DNA from: Neobittarella massiliensis (ex Bilen et al. 2018)
GTDB taxonomy: Bacteria > Bacillota > Clostridia > Oscillospirales > Ruminococcaceae
DNA length: 64,000 nucleotides
Assembly: GCF_900289145.1 (NCBI RefSeq)
Contig: NZ_OKQO01000010.1
Span: 20,718-84,717 of the forward strand
Direction of reading: 5' to 3'
The number at the start of each line of letters is the position of its first letter. Position 1 is the first letter of the stretch. The notes beneath the pieces were generated by a model that made no database searches, was not told the DNA's origin, and worked only from the letters and a program-made list of their open reading frames with translations. The translations under genes were made by a program, and so were the position numbers. This document shows positions 31,926 through 41,076 of the stretch, in pieces.

Positions 31926-32522
31926 TTATCTCTCCTTTAGATATTGCTGTAATAGGGGTGCAAAGTCGGCCAGCGCCTTACCCCGGTGGCTGATAGCATC
32001 CTTTTCATCCGGCCCGATGCTGGCGAAGGTCTTGTCCTCCCCCACGTAAAACAGCGGGTCGTAGCCAAAGCCGCTGTCGCCTTTGGGCGCCAGACCGATG
32101 ACCCCCGGACACTCGCCGCGGGTGTGAAAGCTGCGGCCGTCGGGGAACACGCAGGTGATGACGCTGACAAATTTGGCCCCGCGCTCTTCAGCCGGTACGC
32201 CCTCCAGCGCCGCCAGCAGCTTTTGGTTGTTCTTCTCGTCGGTGGCCCCCTCGCCGCTGTAGCGGGCCGAGTACACCCCCGGCGCCCCGCCCAGCGCATC
32301 CACCGCCAGACCGGAGTCGTCGGCAATGGCCGGCTGGCCGCTCAGGTCGCAGATGGCTTTGGCCTTGATGAAAGAATTTTCTTCAAAAGTGGTGCCGGTC
32401 TCCTCGATCTCGGTCTCGATACCGGCCTCTTTTAAAGAGACCGCCTCGATGCCGTAGCTGTCGAGAATGCGGCGGAACTCCTTGAGCTTTTTTTGATTGT
32501 TGGTGGCGATGATAAAGCGCAT
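31926..32522 (-). CDS. rdgB: RdgB/HAM1 non-canonical purine NTP pyrophosphatase
   Basis: 198 aa. Removes ITP, dITP and XTP from the nucleotide pool. MRFIIATNNQKKLKEFRRIL at the start (nucleotide-binding NxxK), GTTFEENSFIKAKAI near 43, IADDSGLAVDALGGAPGVYSARY near 67 (catalytic Asp pair) and GDSGFGYDPLFYV plus ISHRGKAL near the end. The open frame runs further upstream into the repeat array, but family start plus AAAGGAG 7 nt ahead fix ATG at 32522. First gene of the rdgB-yhbY-nadD-yqeK-LCP-rsfS-leuS operon. Confidence 0.95.
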   Translation of the reverse strand: MRFIIATNNQKKLKEFRRILDSYGIEAVSLKEAGIETEIEETGTTFEENSFIKAKAICDLSGQPAIADDSGLAVDALGGAPGVYSARYSGEGATDEKNNQKLLAALEGVPAEERGAKFVSVITCVFPDGRSFHTRGECPGVIGLAPKGDSGFGYDPLFYVGEDKTFASIGPDEKDAISHRGKALADFAPLLQQYLKER

Positions 32523-32582
32523 GATCGCTCTCCTTTGTGCAGGCAGACGGGGCCTTGACAGGCCTTGGGGAAATGTTAATAA

Positions 32583-32588
32583 ATTATA
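32583..32588 (-). promoter_or_regulatory. Possible -10 box of the rdgB operon
   Basis: TATAAT on the minus strand in a short AT-rich patch between the repeat array and rdgB. The -35 hexamer at 17 bp (ATTTCC) is poor. Confidence 0.4.
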
Positions 32589-32675
32589 AATTCGGACTTG
32601 AAACAGGAAATCAGGCGGCAAATAGCGCCCCTTTGGGCTGACCTGCCTTACGACGACATTGTAAAGCGACGACCC

Positions 32676-33490
32676 GGTGCGAGCCGGCAACGCCGGGAGC
32701 CATAAAACAATATATCAGCGGCCCAACCGATGAACCGGCGTGAGGTGAGCTCCGGCCGCCCCACAGAACCACAGCAGAGCAACACGGTGCGAGCCGGCGA
32801 AGCCGGGAGCCACAAAGCAATATATCGGCGGCCCGACCGATGGACCGGCGTGAGATGCGCCCCGGCCGCCCCACAGAACCACAGCGGTGCGACACGGTGC
32901 GAGCCGGCAACGCCGGGAGCCACAAAACAATATATCGGCGGCCCGACCGATGAACCGGCGTGAGATGCGCCCCGGTCGCCCCACAGAACCACAGCGGTGC
33001 AACACGGTGCGAACCGGCAACGCCGGGAGCCACAAAACAATATATCGGCGGCCTGACCGGTGGACCGGCATGAGATAAGCCCCGGCTGCCCCGCAGAACC
33101 ACAGCGGTGCGACACGGTGCGAGCCGGCAACGCCGGGAGCCACAAAACAATATATCGGCGGCCCGACCGGTGAACCGGCGTGAGATGCGCCCCGGCCGCC
33201 CCACAGAACCACAGCGGTGCGATACGGTGCGAACCGGCGGAGCCGGGAGCCATAAAACAATATATCGGCGGCTAGGCAGTAGCGTGGTAGGAAATGAAAG
33301 CTAACTTCTTAACAGAACCGCAGCAGGTCAACCTGGTGCGAACCGGCAACGCCGGGAGCCACAAAGCCACATATCGGCGGCTAGGCAGTAGCGTGGTAGG
33401 AAATGAAAGCTAACTTCTTAACAGAACCGCAGCAGGTCAACCTGGTGCGAGCCGGCGAAGCCGGGAGCCATAAAACAATATATCGGCGAT
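32676..33490. repeat. 110-bp tandem repeat array (7 full units and a partial)
   Basis: Starting with GGTGCGAGCCGGC, units begin at 32676, 32786, 32896, 33006, 33116 and 33226 (exact 110-bp period), then 33335 and 33444 (109 bp). Every unit opens with GGTGCGARCCGG-hairpin-GCCGGGAGCC and CAATATATCGGCGG. Units 1-5 continue with a shared ~65-bp GC-rich segment (GACCGGCGTGAGATGCGCCC, then CACAGAACCACAGC); the last two full units swap this for another segment (GGCAGTAGCGTGGTAGGAAA, then CTAACTTCTTAACAGAACCG). Copies are nearly identical and have no unique spacers, so it is not CRISPR. Each unit has no stop codon in any minus-strand frame, which creates long false frames. Confidence 0.93.
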
Positions 33491-33572
33491 TGGCCCCGGC
33501 ACCTCCCGTTTGGCACGACCGGCGTTTTGATAAGACCATTTAGATTTCATCGGCCGGACGGCCGATACCTTC

Positions 33573-33687
33573 CACCGCCCCAAAATTGCGGCCCGGCCGT
33601 GATTTTGGGGCGGTGCCGGAGGATTGCAAAGAGGAGGATGACAGAGCAAGGCGAGCGCAGCGAGTCCGCAGCGATTGGCATCCTCCT
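33573..33687. repeat. Pair of long inverted repeats between array and ftsY
   Basis: A perfect 14-bp stem CACCGCCCCAAAAT/ATTTTGGGGCGGTG (33573-33586, 33602-33615) with a GC-rich 15-nt loop, followed 16 nt on by AGGAGGATG (33632-33640) paired with CATCCTCCT (33679-33687). On the minus strand the second has CTTTGC after it, so it may end the ftsY transcript. The layout is REP-like. Confidence 0.6.
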
Positions 33688-33729
33688 TTTGAACGCAGTC
33701 ACTACCGTTTTCCACTCTAACCGCAGTCG

Positions 33730-34644
33730 CTACTGTTCTTCGCTAAACAGCGCCTCGATAAACTCTCTGGCGTCAAACGGCTGCAGGTCGTCGACCTGCT
33801 CGCCCACGCCGATGTAGCGCACCGGCAGGCCCAGCTGATCTTTGATGGCCACCACCACCCCGCCTTTGGCGGTGCCGTCGAGCTTGGTGAGCACGATGCC
33901 GGTGAGGTCGGTGACTTCCATAAACTGTTTGGCCTGGTTGACGCCGTTTTGGCCGGTGGTGGCGTCGAGCACCAAAAAGGTCTCTTTTTTGCAGCCGGCC
34001 GCCTCGCGGTCGATGACCCGGCCGATCTTCTCGAGCTCGGCCATGAGGTTTTTCTTGTTGTGCAGCCGGCCGGCAGTGTCGCAGATGAGCACATCGGCGC
34101 CGCGGGCCTTGGCCGCCTGCACCGCGTCGAACACCACCGCCGCCGGGTCGGAGCCCTCCTGGTGGGCGATGACGTCGCACCCGGCGCGTTGGCCCCACAC
34201 CTGCAGCTGATCGATGGCCGCGGCGCGGAACGTATCGGCTGCCGCCAGCAGCACCTTGTTTCCCTTACCGCGCAGGTCGGCGGCTATTTTGCCGATGGTG
34301 GTGGTTTTGCCCACCCCGTTTACCCCGATGACGAGCAGGATGGTGGGCTTGGTGGGCAGCTGCAGGGCGGTGTCGCCGGCCAGTATCTCGTACAGTGCGT
34401 CTTTCAGGTAGCTCTTGACCTGGGCCGGGTCGGTGACCCGGTCGCGCTTGATGGCCGCGCGCAGGTTCTCGACCACCTTGAGGGCGGTATCGACCCCCAC
34501 GTCGGCCATGATGAGGGTCTCCTCGATCTCCTCGAACAGCTCCTCGTCGATCTTGGTAAAGCTGGCGGCGATGCCGCTGATGGCCCCGGCAAAAGAATCG
34601 CGGGTCTTTTTAAGTCCCTGCTTGAGTTTTTCAAAAAAGCCCAA
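33730..34644 (-). CDS. ftsY: Signal recognition particle receptor FtsY
   Basis: 304 aa. GTPase receptor for SRP at the membrane. NG domain: N part about residues 1-95, then VIGVNGVGKTTTIGKIAADL near 108 (G1), AADTFRAAAIDQLQVW near 135, DVLICDTAGRLHNKKNLMAEL near 193 (G3), VLTKLDGTAKGG near 250 (G4) and YIGVGEQVDDLQPFDAREF at the end. No long acidic A domain, as usual in Firmicutes. Start is TTG at 34644 with AGGAGG 8 nt upstream. Last gene of the smc unit, 76 nt after smc. Confidence 0.95.
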   Translation of the reverse strand: MGFFEKLKQGLKKTRDSFAGAISGIAASFTKIDEELFEEIEETLIMADVGVDTALKVVENLRAAIKRDRVTDPAQVKSYLKDALYEILAGDTALQLPTKPTILLVIGVNGVGKTTTIGKIAADLRGKGNKVLLAAADTFRAAAIDQLQVWGQRAGCDVIAHQEGSDPAAVVFDAVQAAKARGADVLICDTAGRLHNKKNLMAELEKIGRVIDREAAGCKKETFLVLDATTGQNGVNQAKQFMEVTDLTGIVLTKLDGTAKGGVVVAIKDQLGLPVRYIGVGEQVDDLQPFDAREFIEALFSEEQ

Positions 34645-34719
34645 CTTGCTGCCTCCTCTTTCTGATCCGTGTAGTCGGTGTGCTGCCGGCCGCGGCCGGC
34701 GGGGCCTTACGGCCCATCT

Positions 34720-37700
34720 CTATTTGTATTCGGAGCCGATCTCGCTGACATCCAGCTTGAGCAGCTTAGAAACCCCTTTTTCCTGCATGGTGACGCCGTA
34801 GAGCACGTCGGATTCCTCCATGGTGCCGCGGCGGTGGGTGATGAGGATGAACTGGGTGCGGTCGTTCATGGTGCGCAGGTAGCTGGCGTATTTGGCGACG
34901 TTGACGTCGTCTAGAGCGGCCTCGATCTCGTCGAGGATGCAAAACGGCGACGGGTGTACGGTGAGGATGGCAAAGTAGATGGCGATGGCCACAAAGGCCT
35001 GCTCGCCGCCGGAGAGCGCCTGCAGGCTCTTGACCAGCTTGCCCGGGGGCGAGACCTGGATCTCGATGCCCGACTCCAGCACGTTGTCCGGCTCGGTGAG
35101 CACCAGACCGGCGCTGCCGCCGCCGAACAGGTCGACAAAGATGCGGGAGAAGTTGTCGCCTATTTTTTTGAAGTTGTCCGAGAAGATGGCGATCATCTCT
35201 TTGGTGAGCGAGCCGATCATCTGGCGCAGTTTCTCTTTGCTCTCCTGCACGTCGGTCATCTGGCCGGTCATAAAGTCGTAGCGCTCTTTTTCGGCCCGGT
35301 ACTCCTCGATGGCCTCCACGTTGACCGCGCCCAGCGCGCGCATCTTGGCCTTTAGGCTGGCCAGCTGGCGGTTTTGCTCCCGCTCGTCGGTGACCGGGCG
35401 GGCCTCCTCTTCGGCCTGGGAGCGACTGAGCTCGTACTGGTCGTACAAGTCGGCGATGATCTGGTCGTACTGCTGCTGCATGGTGCGGCCCCGCTCTTCC
35501 AGGCGGGCCAGCTCCCGCGCCAGCTCCTCTTTTTGGGTCTGCAGCTGGCGCTGGTGCTGGCGGTCGGCGGTCTCTTTTTGCTCCAGCGCCTGCCGTGCCT
35601 CTACCTGGGCCTGTATATCCAGCCTGCACTGCTCCACCGAGGCCTGCAGGCCATCATTCTGCCCGGCCAGGGCCTGCGCCTGCTCCTCCAGCTCGCCCAG
35701 CTGCGCCTCGGCGCTCTCTATCTGCTGCTGCAGCTGCTCTTTTTGGCGGCCGCCGGCCAGTTTCTGCTCGCTTAAAGCCACCATCTCCTGGCCGGCCACC
35801 AGAATGTCTTTTTGCAGGCCGGAGATCTGTACTTTCAGCTCGGTGATCTCGTCGATGATCTGCTGGCGGCGGTCGGTATAGGCCTTGGCCTCTCCCGACA
35901 GACTAGCCAGCTTTTCGTCGAGCTCGTCGTGCAGCTGTCTGGTCTCGTGCTGCTGGGCGCCGAGCTCGCTGATCTCGCTCTCGAGCTGCTGCCGGTAGGC
36001 GGCGGCGCGGTCACCGTCGTCCTTTATGGCCGCCAGCTGGCGGTCGGCCGTCTGCAGGTACTGCTCGATCTTGGCCAGTTCTCCCTCACAGCGGATCTTG
36101 TCCTGGGTGAAGGTGATCTTTTCGCTGCCGGCGCCGTCGACGATGGCGGTGAGCTTGGCCACCTCTTCGCCCAGCGCTTTCTCCTCGGCGGCTTTTTGGC
36201 GGTAGCTCTCGGCCGTCTGCTGCAGCCTTTGGCTGAGCTTGTCCAGCTCGCTCTGGCGGGAAAACACCCCGGCGGACTTAGACAGGTGGCCGCCGGTAAA
36301 GCTGCCGCCGGCGTTGACCACCTGGCCGTCGAGGGTGACGACGCGAAAGCGGTAGCCAAAGCGCTTGGCCATCGCCGCCGCGGCATCCAGATCCTCGGCC
36401 ACCACCGTTTTGCCCAGAATATTCTGGGCGATGGGGGCGATATCTGCCTCGCAGCGCACCAGCGCGCTGGCTATGCCCACAAAGCCGTCTGCCTCCTCGA
36501 CGCCCCGCTCGTTTAAGCTGCGGGGGCGGATGGTGGTCTGGGGCAAAAAGGTGGCCCGGCCGCCCCGGGTCTCTTTTAAAAAGCGGATACCGGCCTTGGC
36601 GGCGGCCTCGTCGGTGCAGACGATGTGCTGGGCGGCGCCGCCCAGCGCCACCTCGATGGCGGTGGCGTACTGGCTGTCGACCGAGAGCAGCTGCGCCACC
36701 GGGCCCAAAATGCCCCGCAGCTTGCCCTCTTTGGCGGCCATGCTCACCTTTTTTACGCTGTAGGCAAAGCCCTCCATATTGTCTTTTAAGTCGCGCAGCA
36801 CTTTGATCTTGTTTTGCATATCGGTGCCGGCGGCGCGCAGCTCGGCCAGCTCCTGCACCAGCTTTTGGTGCTTATCGCTGCGGCTGCGCAGCTTCATGGC
36901 GTAACCCTCGCCGGCATTTTGAGCCGACTGCAGCGCCTCTTCGGTCTCGGCCAGCTGGCGGCGCACCTGCTCGAGCTCCTCGACGGCCTGCTGGCGGTCT
37001 TTTTGCAGCTGCTCGCGGTTTTTTTGCAGCTGCTCGAGCTGGCTGGCGCTGCGGGTGCGGTTGTCCTCGGCCGCGTGCAGTTTCACCCTGTACTCCCCCA
37101 GCTGCAGCGCGTACTGGGAGAGCTGGTCGGCCATCTGCTGGATCTCGGACTGCACGGTGGCGTTGTCGCTCATGAGCGCCTGCAGCGCCTGCTCCTTTTT
37201 TGCCGCCTGCTGCTCGCGCTCGGCGGCCATCTGCCGGCTCTTCTCGATGAGCGCCTGCTGGTCGGCGATCTGGCGGTCTTTCTGGGCGCTCTGCACGCCG
37301 ATATCCCCCATCTGCGCCCGGTAGCGCTCGATGCTCTCGGACACGTGCTTTTTCTCATTTTGCAATACCAGCGCGCTGGCCTCGTTTTGACTCATCTGCT
37401 CGCGAATGGCGGCGATCTGCCCGTTGATATCGTCGATCCGGCGGCTGATGGCCCCCTTTTGCATAAAGGCATCCTCGGCGGCCCGGTCGATCTGCGCGAT
37501 CTCGCCGTCGAGCCGCTGCAGGTCGTTTTGACAGATGAGCAGCTTGTCCTCCTGCTGTCGCAGCAGCTGGCGGGATTTGTTCAGAGTGTGCACCCACAGC
37601 GATATCTCGATCTGGCGGCGGCGGGCGGCCAGATCCAGGTACTCGCTGGCCTTTTCGCTCTGGCGGTGCAGCGGCTCTAAGCGCGACTCGATCTCGTCGA

Positions 37701-38286
37701 CGATATCCTGCAACCGGGTGAGGTTCTCCTCGGCCCGGGCCAGTTTGCGCTCGGCCTCGGTCTTTTTGTAGCGGTATTTGGCGATGCCGGCGGCCTCCTC
37801 GAAGATCTCGCGGCGCTCGTCGCTCTTGGCGGCCACGATCTCGGCGATGCGGCCCTGGCCGATAATGGAGTAGCCGTCTTTGCCCAGGCCGGTGTCCATA
37901 AACATCTCATGGATGTCTTTTAGGCGAACCATGGCGCCGTTTATGCGGTACTCGCTCTCGCCGGAGCGGTACAGCTTGCGGGTGACGGTGACCTCTGGCG
38001 CCTGGATGCCGGCCAGCTCGCCCTCCTGGTTGTCGATGACCAGCGACACCTGGGCAAAGCCCATAGCTCCCCGCTGCTGGGTGCCGCCGAAGATGACGTC
38101 CTGCATCTTGCTGCTGCGCAGGCTTTTGGTGGACTGCTCGCCCAGCACCCAGCGCATGGCGTCGGAGATGTTTGATTTGCCCGAGCCGTTGGGGCCCACT
38201 ACCGCCGTAAGACCCCGCTCAAAGGTGAGCCGGGTCTTGTCGGGAAACGATTTAAAGCCGTATATCTCCAGTGCTTTTAAAAACAA
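34720..38286 (-). CDS. smc: Chromosome segregation protein SMC
   Basis: 1188 aa. ATPase that compacts and segregates the chromosome with ScpA/ScpB. Walker A VVGPNGSGKSNISDAMRW near residue 31, long coiled coil (about 170-510), hinge domain about 515-680 (GILGPVAQLLSVDSQYATAIEVAL and GRATFLPQTTI), returning coiled coil to about 1020, ABC signature LSGGEQAFVAIAIYFAIL near 1095, Walker B FCILDEIEAALDDVN. Length is normal. Start is TTG at 38286 with AAGGA 8 nt upstream, 4 nt after the upstream radical SAM stop. scpA/scpB are not in the window. Confidence 0.97.
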   Translation of the reverse strand: MFLKALEIYGFKSFPDKTRLTFERGLTAVVGPNGSGKSNISDAMRWVLGEQSTKSLRSSKMQDVIFGGTQQRGAMGFAQVSLVIDNQEGELAGIQAPEVTVTRKLYRSGESEYRINGAMVRLKDIHEMFMDTGLGKDGYSIIGQGRIAEIVAAKSDERREIFEEAAGIAKYRYKKTEAERKLARAEENLTRLQDIVDEIESRLEPLHRQSEKASEYLDLAARRRQIEISLWVHTLNKSRQLLRQQEDKLLICQNDLQRLDGEIAQIDRAAEDAFMQKGAISRRIDDINGQIAAIREQMSQNEASALVLQNEKKHVSESIERYRAQMGDIGVQSAQKDRQIADQQALIEKSRQMAAEREQQAAKKEQALQALMSDNATVQSEIQQMADQLSQYALQLGEYRVKLHAAEDNRTRSASQLEQLQKNREQLQKDRQQAVEELEQVRRQLAETEEALQSAQNAGEGYAMKLRSRSDKHQKLVQELAELRAAGTDMQNKIKVLRDLKDNMEGFAYSVKKVSMAAKEGKLRGILGPVAQLLSVDSQYATAIEVALGGAAQHIVCTDEAAAKAGIRFLKETRGGRATFLPQTTIRPRSLNERGVEEADGFVGIASALVRCEADIAPIAQNILGKTVVAEDLDAAAAMAKRFGYRFRVVTLDGQVVNAGGSFTGGHLSKSAGVFSRQSELDKLSQRLQQTAESYRQKAAEEKALGEEVAKLTAIVDGAGSEKITFTQDKIRCEGELAKIEQYLQTADRQLAAIKDDGDRAAAYRQQLESEISELGAQQHETRQLHDELDEKLASLSGEAKAYTDRRQQIIDEITELKVQISGLQKDILVAGQEMVALSEQKLAGGRQKEQLQQQIESAEAQLGELEEQAQALAGQNDGLQASVEQCRLDIQAQVEARQALEQKETADRQHQRQLQTQKEELARELARLEERGRTMQQQYDQIIADLYDQYELSRSQAEEEARPVTDEREQNRQLASLKAKMRALGAVNVEAIEEYRAEKERYDFMTGQMTDVQESKEKLRQMIGSLTKEMIAIFSDNFKKIGDNFSRIFVDLFGGGSAGLVLTEPDNVLESGIEIQVSPPGKLVKSLQALSGGEQAFVAIAIYFAILTVHPSPFCILDEIEAALDDVNVAKYASYLRTMNDRTQFILITHRRGTMEESDVLYGVTMQEKGVSKLLKLDVSEIGSEYK

Positions 38287-38290
38287 GCTG

Positions 38291-39289
38291 TCACGTCCTT
38301 ACGAGTTTGAGGGTAAAGGGGGGCACGCCGGGGTCGGGCACCGGGCGCAGCTGCCAGCCCTGTGCGGCAAAAAAGGCGCGGTTTTGCCCCCCGTGGCCGC
38401 ACAGCCTGGATATCTGCGACGGGTGCACCGCCACCGCCACCCGGCCCGGCGGCACGTCTTTTAGGGCGCGCCCCAGCGCACGGGCGTAGATGCGGCTCTC
38501 GCAGAGCTCGCGAAAGGCCGGGTGCCAGGGGCCGGCGACCATGCCGCTGAGCAGCCCTTCGTCCCGGTGCAGGCCCACGCGGATGACCGGTATGTGCCGG
38601 GCGTAAAACAGCTGTAGCAGCTGCGACACCTGCTCCACCGCCTGCTCGAGACTGGGGGGCAGGTAGTCACCGCGGCGGTACAGGTCGCACAGGGCGGTGC
38701 CCGCCATGACGATGGTGGGGTAAACGCGCACCGTATCTGGCTCTATTTTACAAAAACTCTGTGCGGTTTGCAAATCCTTTTGCGCGCTGCTGCCGTAAAG
38801 GCCGGTCATCATCTGCAGCCCCAGCTGCAGGCCCGCCTTTTTGATGGCGGCGCTGGCCTTTTTTACCTGGGCGGCGGTGTGGCCGCGGCGGTTTTTTGCC
38901 AGCACCTCGTCGTCCATACACTGGGCCCCCAGCTCGATGGCGGTGACTCCCCGCTCTTTGAGGTGGCGGCAGAGGGACTCGTCGAGACAGTCGGGCCGGG
39001 TGGAGATGCGGATGCCGGTAAAGGCGCCGCTCTGCAAAAAGGGCTGGGCGGCGTCTAGCAGCTGCTCGCGGTAGCGCGGGTCGATGGCGGTGAAGCTGCC
39101 GCCGAAAAAGGCGATCTCACAGCTGCGGTCGGGCCTACCAGCCTGCCCGGCGGCGGCCTGCAGCAGCGCGCCCACCTGTGCGGGGGACGGGGCGCTCTGG
39201 TGGCCGGAGATGGACCGCTGGTTGCAAAAGGAGCACTGCTGCGGGCAGCCCAGGTGGGGGATGAACACGGCGACGTTGCCGTGTTTCAC
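38291..39289 (-). CDS. Radical SAM protein (Elp3-like, between rnc and smc)
   Basis: 332 aa. Iron-sulfur/SAM enzyme with CPQQCSFCNQR near residue 16 (C-x3-C-x2-C cluster ligands), FFGGSFTAIDPRYREQLL near 60, ISTRPDCLDESL near 98, TAIELGAQCMDDEVLAKNRRGH near 115, MTGLYGSS near 160, and a helical C-terminal region. This conserved Firmicutes gene between rnc and smc resembles the Elp3-type radical SAM group; substrate unknown, probably RNA-linked. Start is GTG at 39289, overlapping the rnc stop by 4 nt (GTGA), which settles the start despite a longer open frame. Confidence 0.9.
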   Translation of the reverse strand: MKHGNVAVFIPHLGCPQQCSFCNQRSISGHQSAPSPAQVGALLQAAAGQAGRPDRSCEIAFFGGSFTAIDPRYREQLLDAAQPFLQSGAFTGIRISTRPDCLDESLCRHLKERGVTAIELGAQCMDDEVLAKNRRGHTAAQVKKASAAIKKAGLQLGLQMMTGLYGSSAQKDLQTAQSFCKIEPDTVRVYPTIVMAGTALCDLYRRGDYLPPSLEQAVEQVSQLLQLFYARHIPVIRVGLHRDEGLLSGMVAGPWHPAFRELCESRIYARALGRALKDVPPGRVAVAVHPSQISRLCGHGGQNRAFFAAQGWQLRPVPDPGVPPFTLKLVRT

Positions 39290-39966
39290 ACCTCGTACCC
39301 CATAAGGCGCAGCGCCTCTTTGGCGGCGTTTTGCTCGGCCACCTTTTTGCTGCGGCCGGTGGCGGTGGAGAACACGTTGGAATTGAGGTGCACCTGTACG
39401 GTGAATACCTTGGCGTGGTCGGGGCCCTCCTCGCCGGCCAGCACGTACTGCAGCTGCTCCTCGGGGTTTTGCTGCACGATCTCCTGCAGCTGGGTCTTGT
39501 AGTCGACAAATGGTTTGTACTGCCGGTTGTTGATGAGGCTGCCCATATTGCGCAGGATAAAGGCGGAGGCCGCCTCCATGCCGCCGTCGAGATAGATGGC
39601 GGCGATGACCGCCTCGAAGGCGTCGGCCAGAATAGAGGGGCGGTCGCGGCCGCCGGACAGGTCCTCGCCCCGGCCCAGGTAGAGGAAATTGCCCAGGTGG
39701 ATGGCCCGGGCCAGATCGCACAGCGACTTCTCGCACACCAGAGTGGCGCGGATGCGGGTGAGCTCCCCCTCGGGCAGGTCCTGCAGGTTTTTGAAGATGT
39801 AGTCGGACACCACGATCGAAAGCACCGCGTCGCCCAAAAATTCCAGCCGCTCGTTGTAGGGCACCTTGCCGCCCCGCTCGTTGGCAAACGACGAGTGGGT
39901 CAGGGCGGTGTGCAGCAGGTCGCGGTCTTTAAAGCTGTAGTGCAGGCTCTTTTCTAAACTCTCCAT
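39286..39966 (-). CDS. rnc: Ribonuclease III
   Basis: 226 aa. Cuts double-stranded RNA, including rRNA precursors. RNase III domain with ERLEFLGDAVLSIVVSDYIF near residue 38 (signature), Glu/Asp active-site residues including ADAFEAVIAAIYLDGG near 118, followed by a dsRNA-binding domain (about 155-226, LQEIVQQNPEEQLQYVL, KKVAEQNAAKEALRLMG). Gap to plsX is 25 nt; acpP, which often sits there, is absent. Confidence 0.96.
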   Translation of the reverse strand: MESLEKSLHYSFKDRDLLHTALTHSSFANERGGKVPYNERLEFLGDAVLSIVVSDYIFKNLQDLPEGELTRIRATLVCEKSLCDLARAIHLGNFLYLGRGEDLSGGRDRPSILADAFEAVIAAIYLDGGMEAASAFILRNMGSLINNRQYKPFVDYKTQLQEIVQQNPEEQLQYVLAGEEGPDHAKVFTVQVHLNSNVFSTATGRSKKVAEQNAAKEALRLMGYEV

Positions 39967-39991
39967 GTCTTTTTATTCACTTCTCCCCGTG

Positions 39992-41020
39992 CTACTGTTC
40001 TTGGGCGCCGGCGCGCTGTTTTAATTGGCTGTTGAGCTGCGTCATAGCCTGTTCGGTGGTCTCGACCACCCGGTTTTCTACCATGGATACCGCCTGGCGG
40101 ATGGCGTTTTGGAAGGCCTCGGCGTCGGAGCTGCCGTGGGCCTTGATGACCGGTCTCGTGAGGCCCAGCAGCGGTGCACCGCCGGACTTTTTGTAGTCGA
40201 GCTTTTGCTTAAAGCTCTTTAGGCTGCCCGACAGGGTGAGCGCCCCCATCTTGGTGAGCAGGTTTTTAAACAGCACCTGCTTGAGCTCGCCGACGAACAT
40301 CTTAGCCAGCCCCTCGGTGAGCTTGAGCATGACGTTGCCGGTAAAGCCGTCGCAGACCACCACGTCGGCACAGCCCAGCGGCACATCGCGCACCTCGGCG
40401 TTGCCGATAAAGTGTATGGGCGCGTCTTTGAGCAGTGCCAGCGCCTGGCGCTGCAGGTCGGTGCCTTTGTGCTCCTCGGTGCCGATGTTGGCAATGCCCA
40501 CCCGGGGCTCTTTGACCCCCACGATCTTCTCCATATAGGCGCTGCCCATCACCGCGAACTGGGCCAGCATCTCGGGCCGGCAGTCGGCGTTGGCGCCCAC
40601 ATCCAAAAGCAGGTAGTTGCCGGTGGCGCTGGGGATGAGGGCGGTCAGCGCCGCCCGCTTGACCCCCTTGATGCGCTTGACGATCATGGTGGCGCCCACC
40701 ACCAGCGCGCCGGTGTTGCCGCCGGAGACGAAGGCGTCGCCTTCCCCCTGATGTAAAAGGCGCAGCCCCTCGGCCATAGAGCAGTCGCTCAGGCGCTTGA
40801 GCACGTCGGTGGGCTCGTCTTCCATGGTGATGGCGGTGGGGGCGTGGTGCAGGTCGATGCCGTCTAAGGATACGCCCAGCTGGCCGGCCCGGTGGGCGAT
40901 GGCCGCGCTGTCGCCCACCAGCGTGAGCTCGATGGGGTACTGATCTTTGGCCAGTCTGGCGGCCTTGATGGCCTCGTCGGGGGTGTTGTCGCCGCCGTAG
41001 GCGTCAAAGAGTATGCGCAT
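39992..41020 (-). CDS. plsX: Phosphate acyltransferase PlsX
   Basis: 342 aa. Makes acyl-phosphate from acyl-ACP for phospholipid synthesis. MRILFDAYGGDNTPDEAIKA at the start, IEMEDEP-like TAITMEDEPTDVLKRLSD near 72, GDAFVSGGNTGALVVGATMI near 100, LDVGANADC near 140, GIANIGTEEHKGTDLQ near 172, VVCDGFTGNVMLKLTEG near 223, and SGGAPLLGLTRPVIKAHG near 287. ATG at 41020; ribosome binding site AGAGAGGG. In the topA-to-ftsY gene string. Confidence 0.96.
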   Translation of the reverse strand: MRILFDAYGGDNTPDEAIKAARLAKDQYPIELTLVGDSAAIAHRAGQLGVSLDGIDLHHAPTAITMEDEPTDVLKRLSDCSMAEGLRLLHQGEGDAFVSGGNTGALVVGATMIVKRIKGVKRAALTALIPSATGNYLLLDVGANADCRPEMLAQFAVMGSAYMEKIVGVKEPRVGIANIGTEEHKGTDLQRQALALLKDAPIHFIGNAEVRDVPLGCADVVVCDGFTGNVMLKLTEGLAKMFVGELKQVLFKNLLTKMGALTLSGSLKSFKQKLDYKKSGGAPLLGLTRPVIKAHGSSDAEAFQNAIRQAVSMVENRVVETTEQAMTQLNSQLKQRAGAQEQ

Positions 41021-41076
41021 AGGTCAAAACCCTCTCTTTCTAAACGAAAAGCAGTGGCCGGCCGGTAGGCCCGGGC

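Noticed and set aside
32611..33260. Three overlapping minus-strand reading frames of 180-200 codons in array B, with repeated Arg/Pro/Gly-rich peptides
   Set aside because: They exist because a 110-bp unit lacks stops in all three frames. No ribosome binding site, no protein-like composition, and the frames move with the period (110 is not a multiple of 3).
32676..33490. CRISPR array
   Set aside because: Units are near-identical over their whole length of about 110 bp. No short repeat with different spacers and no cas genes.
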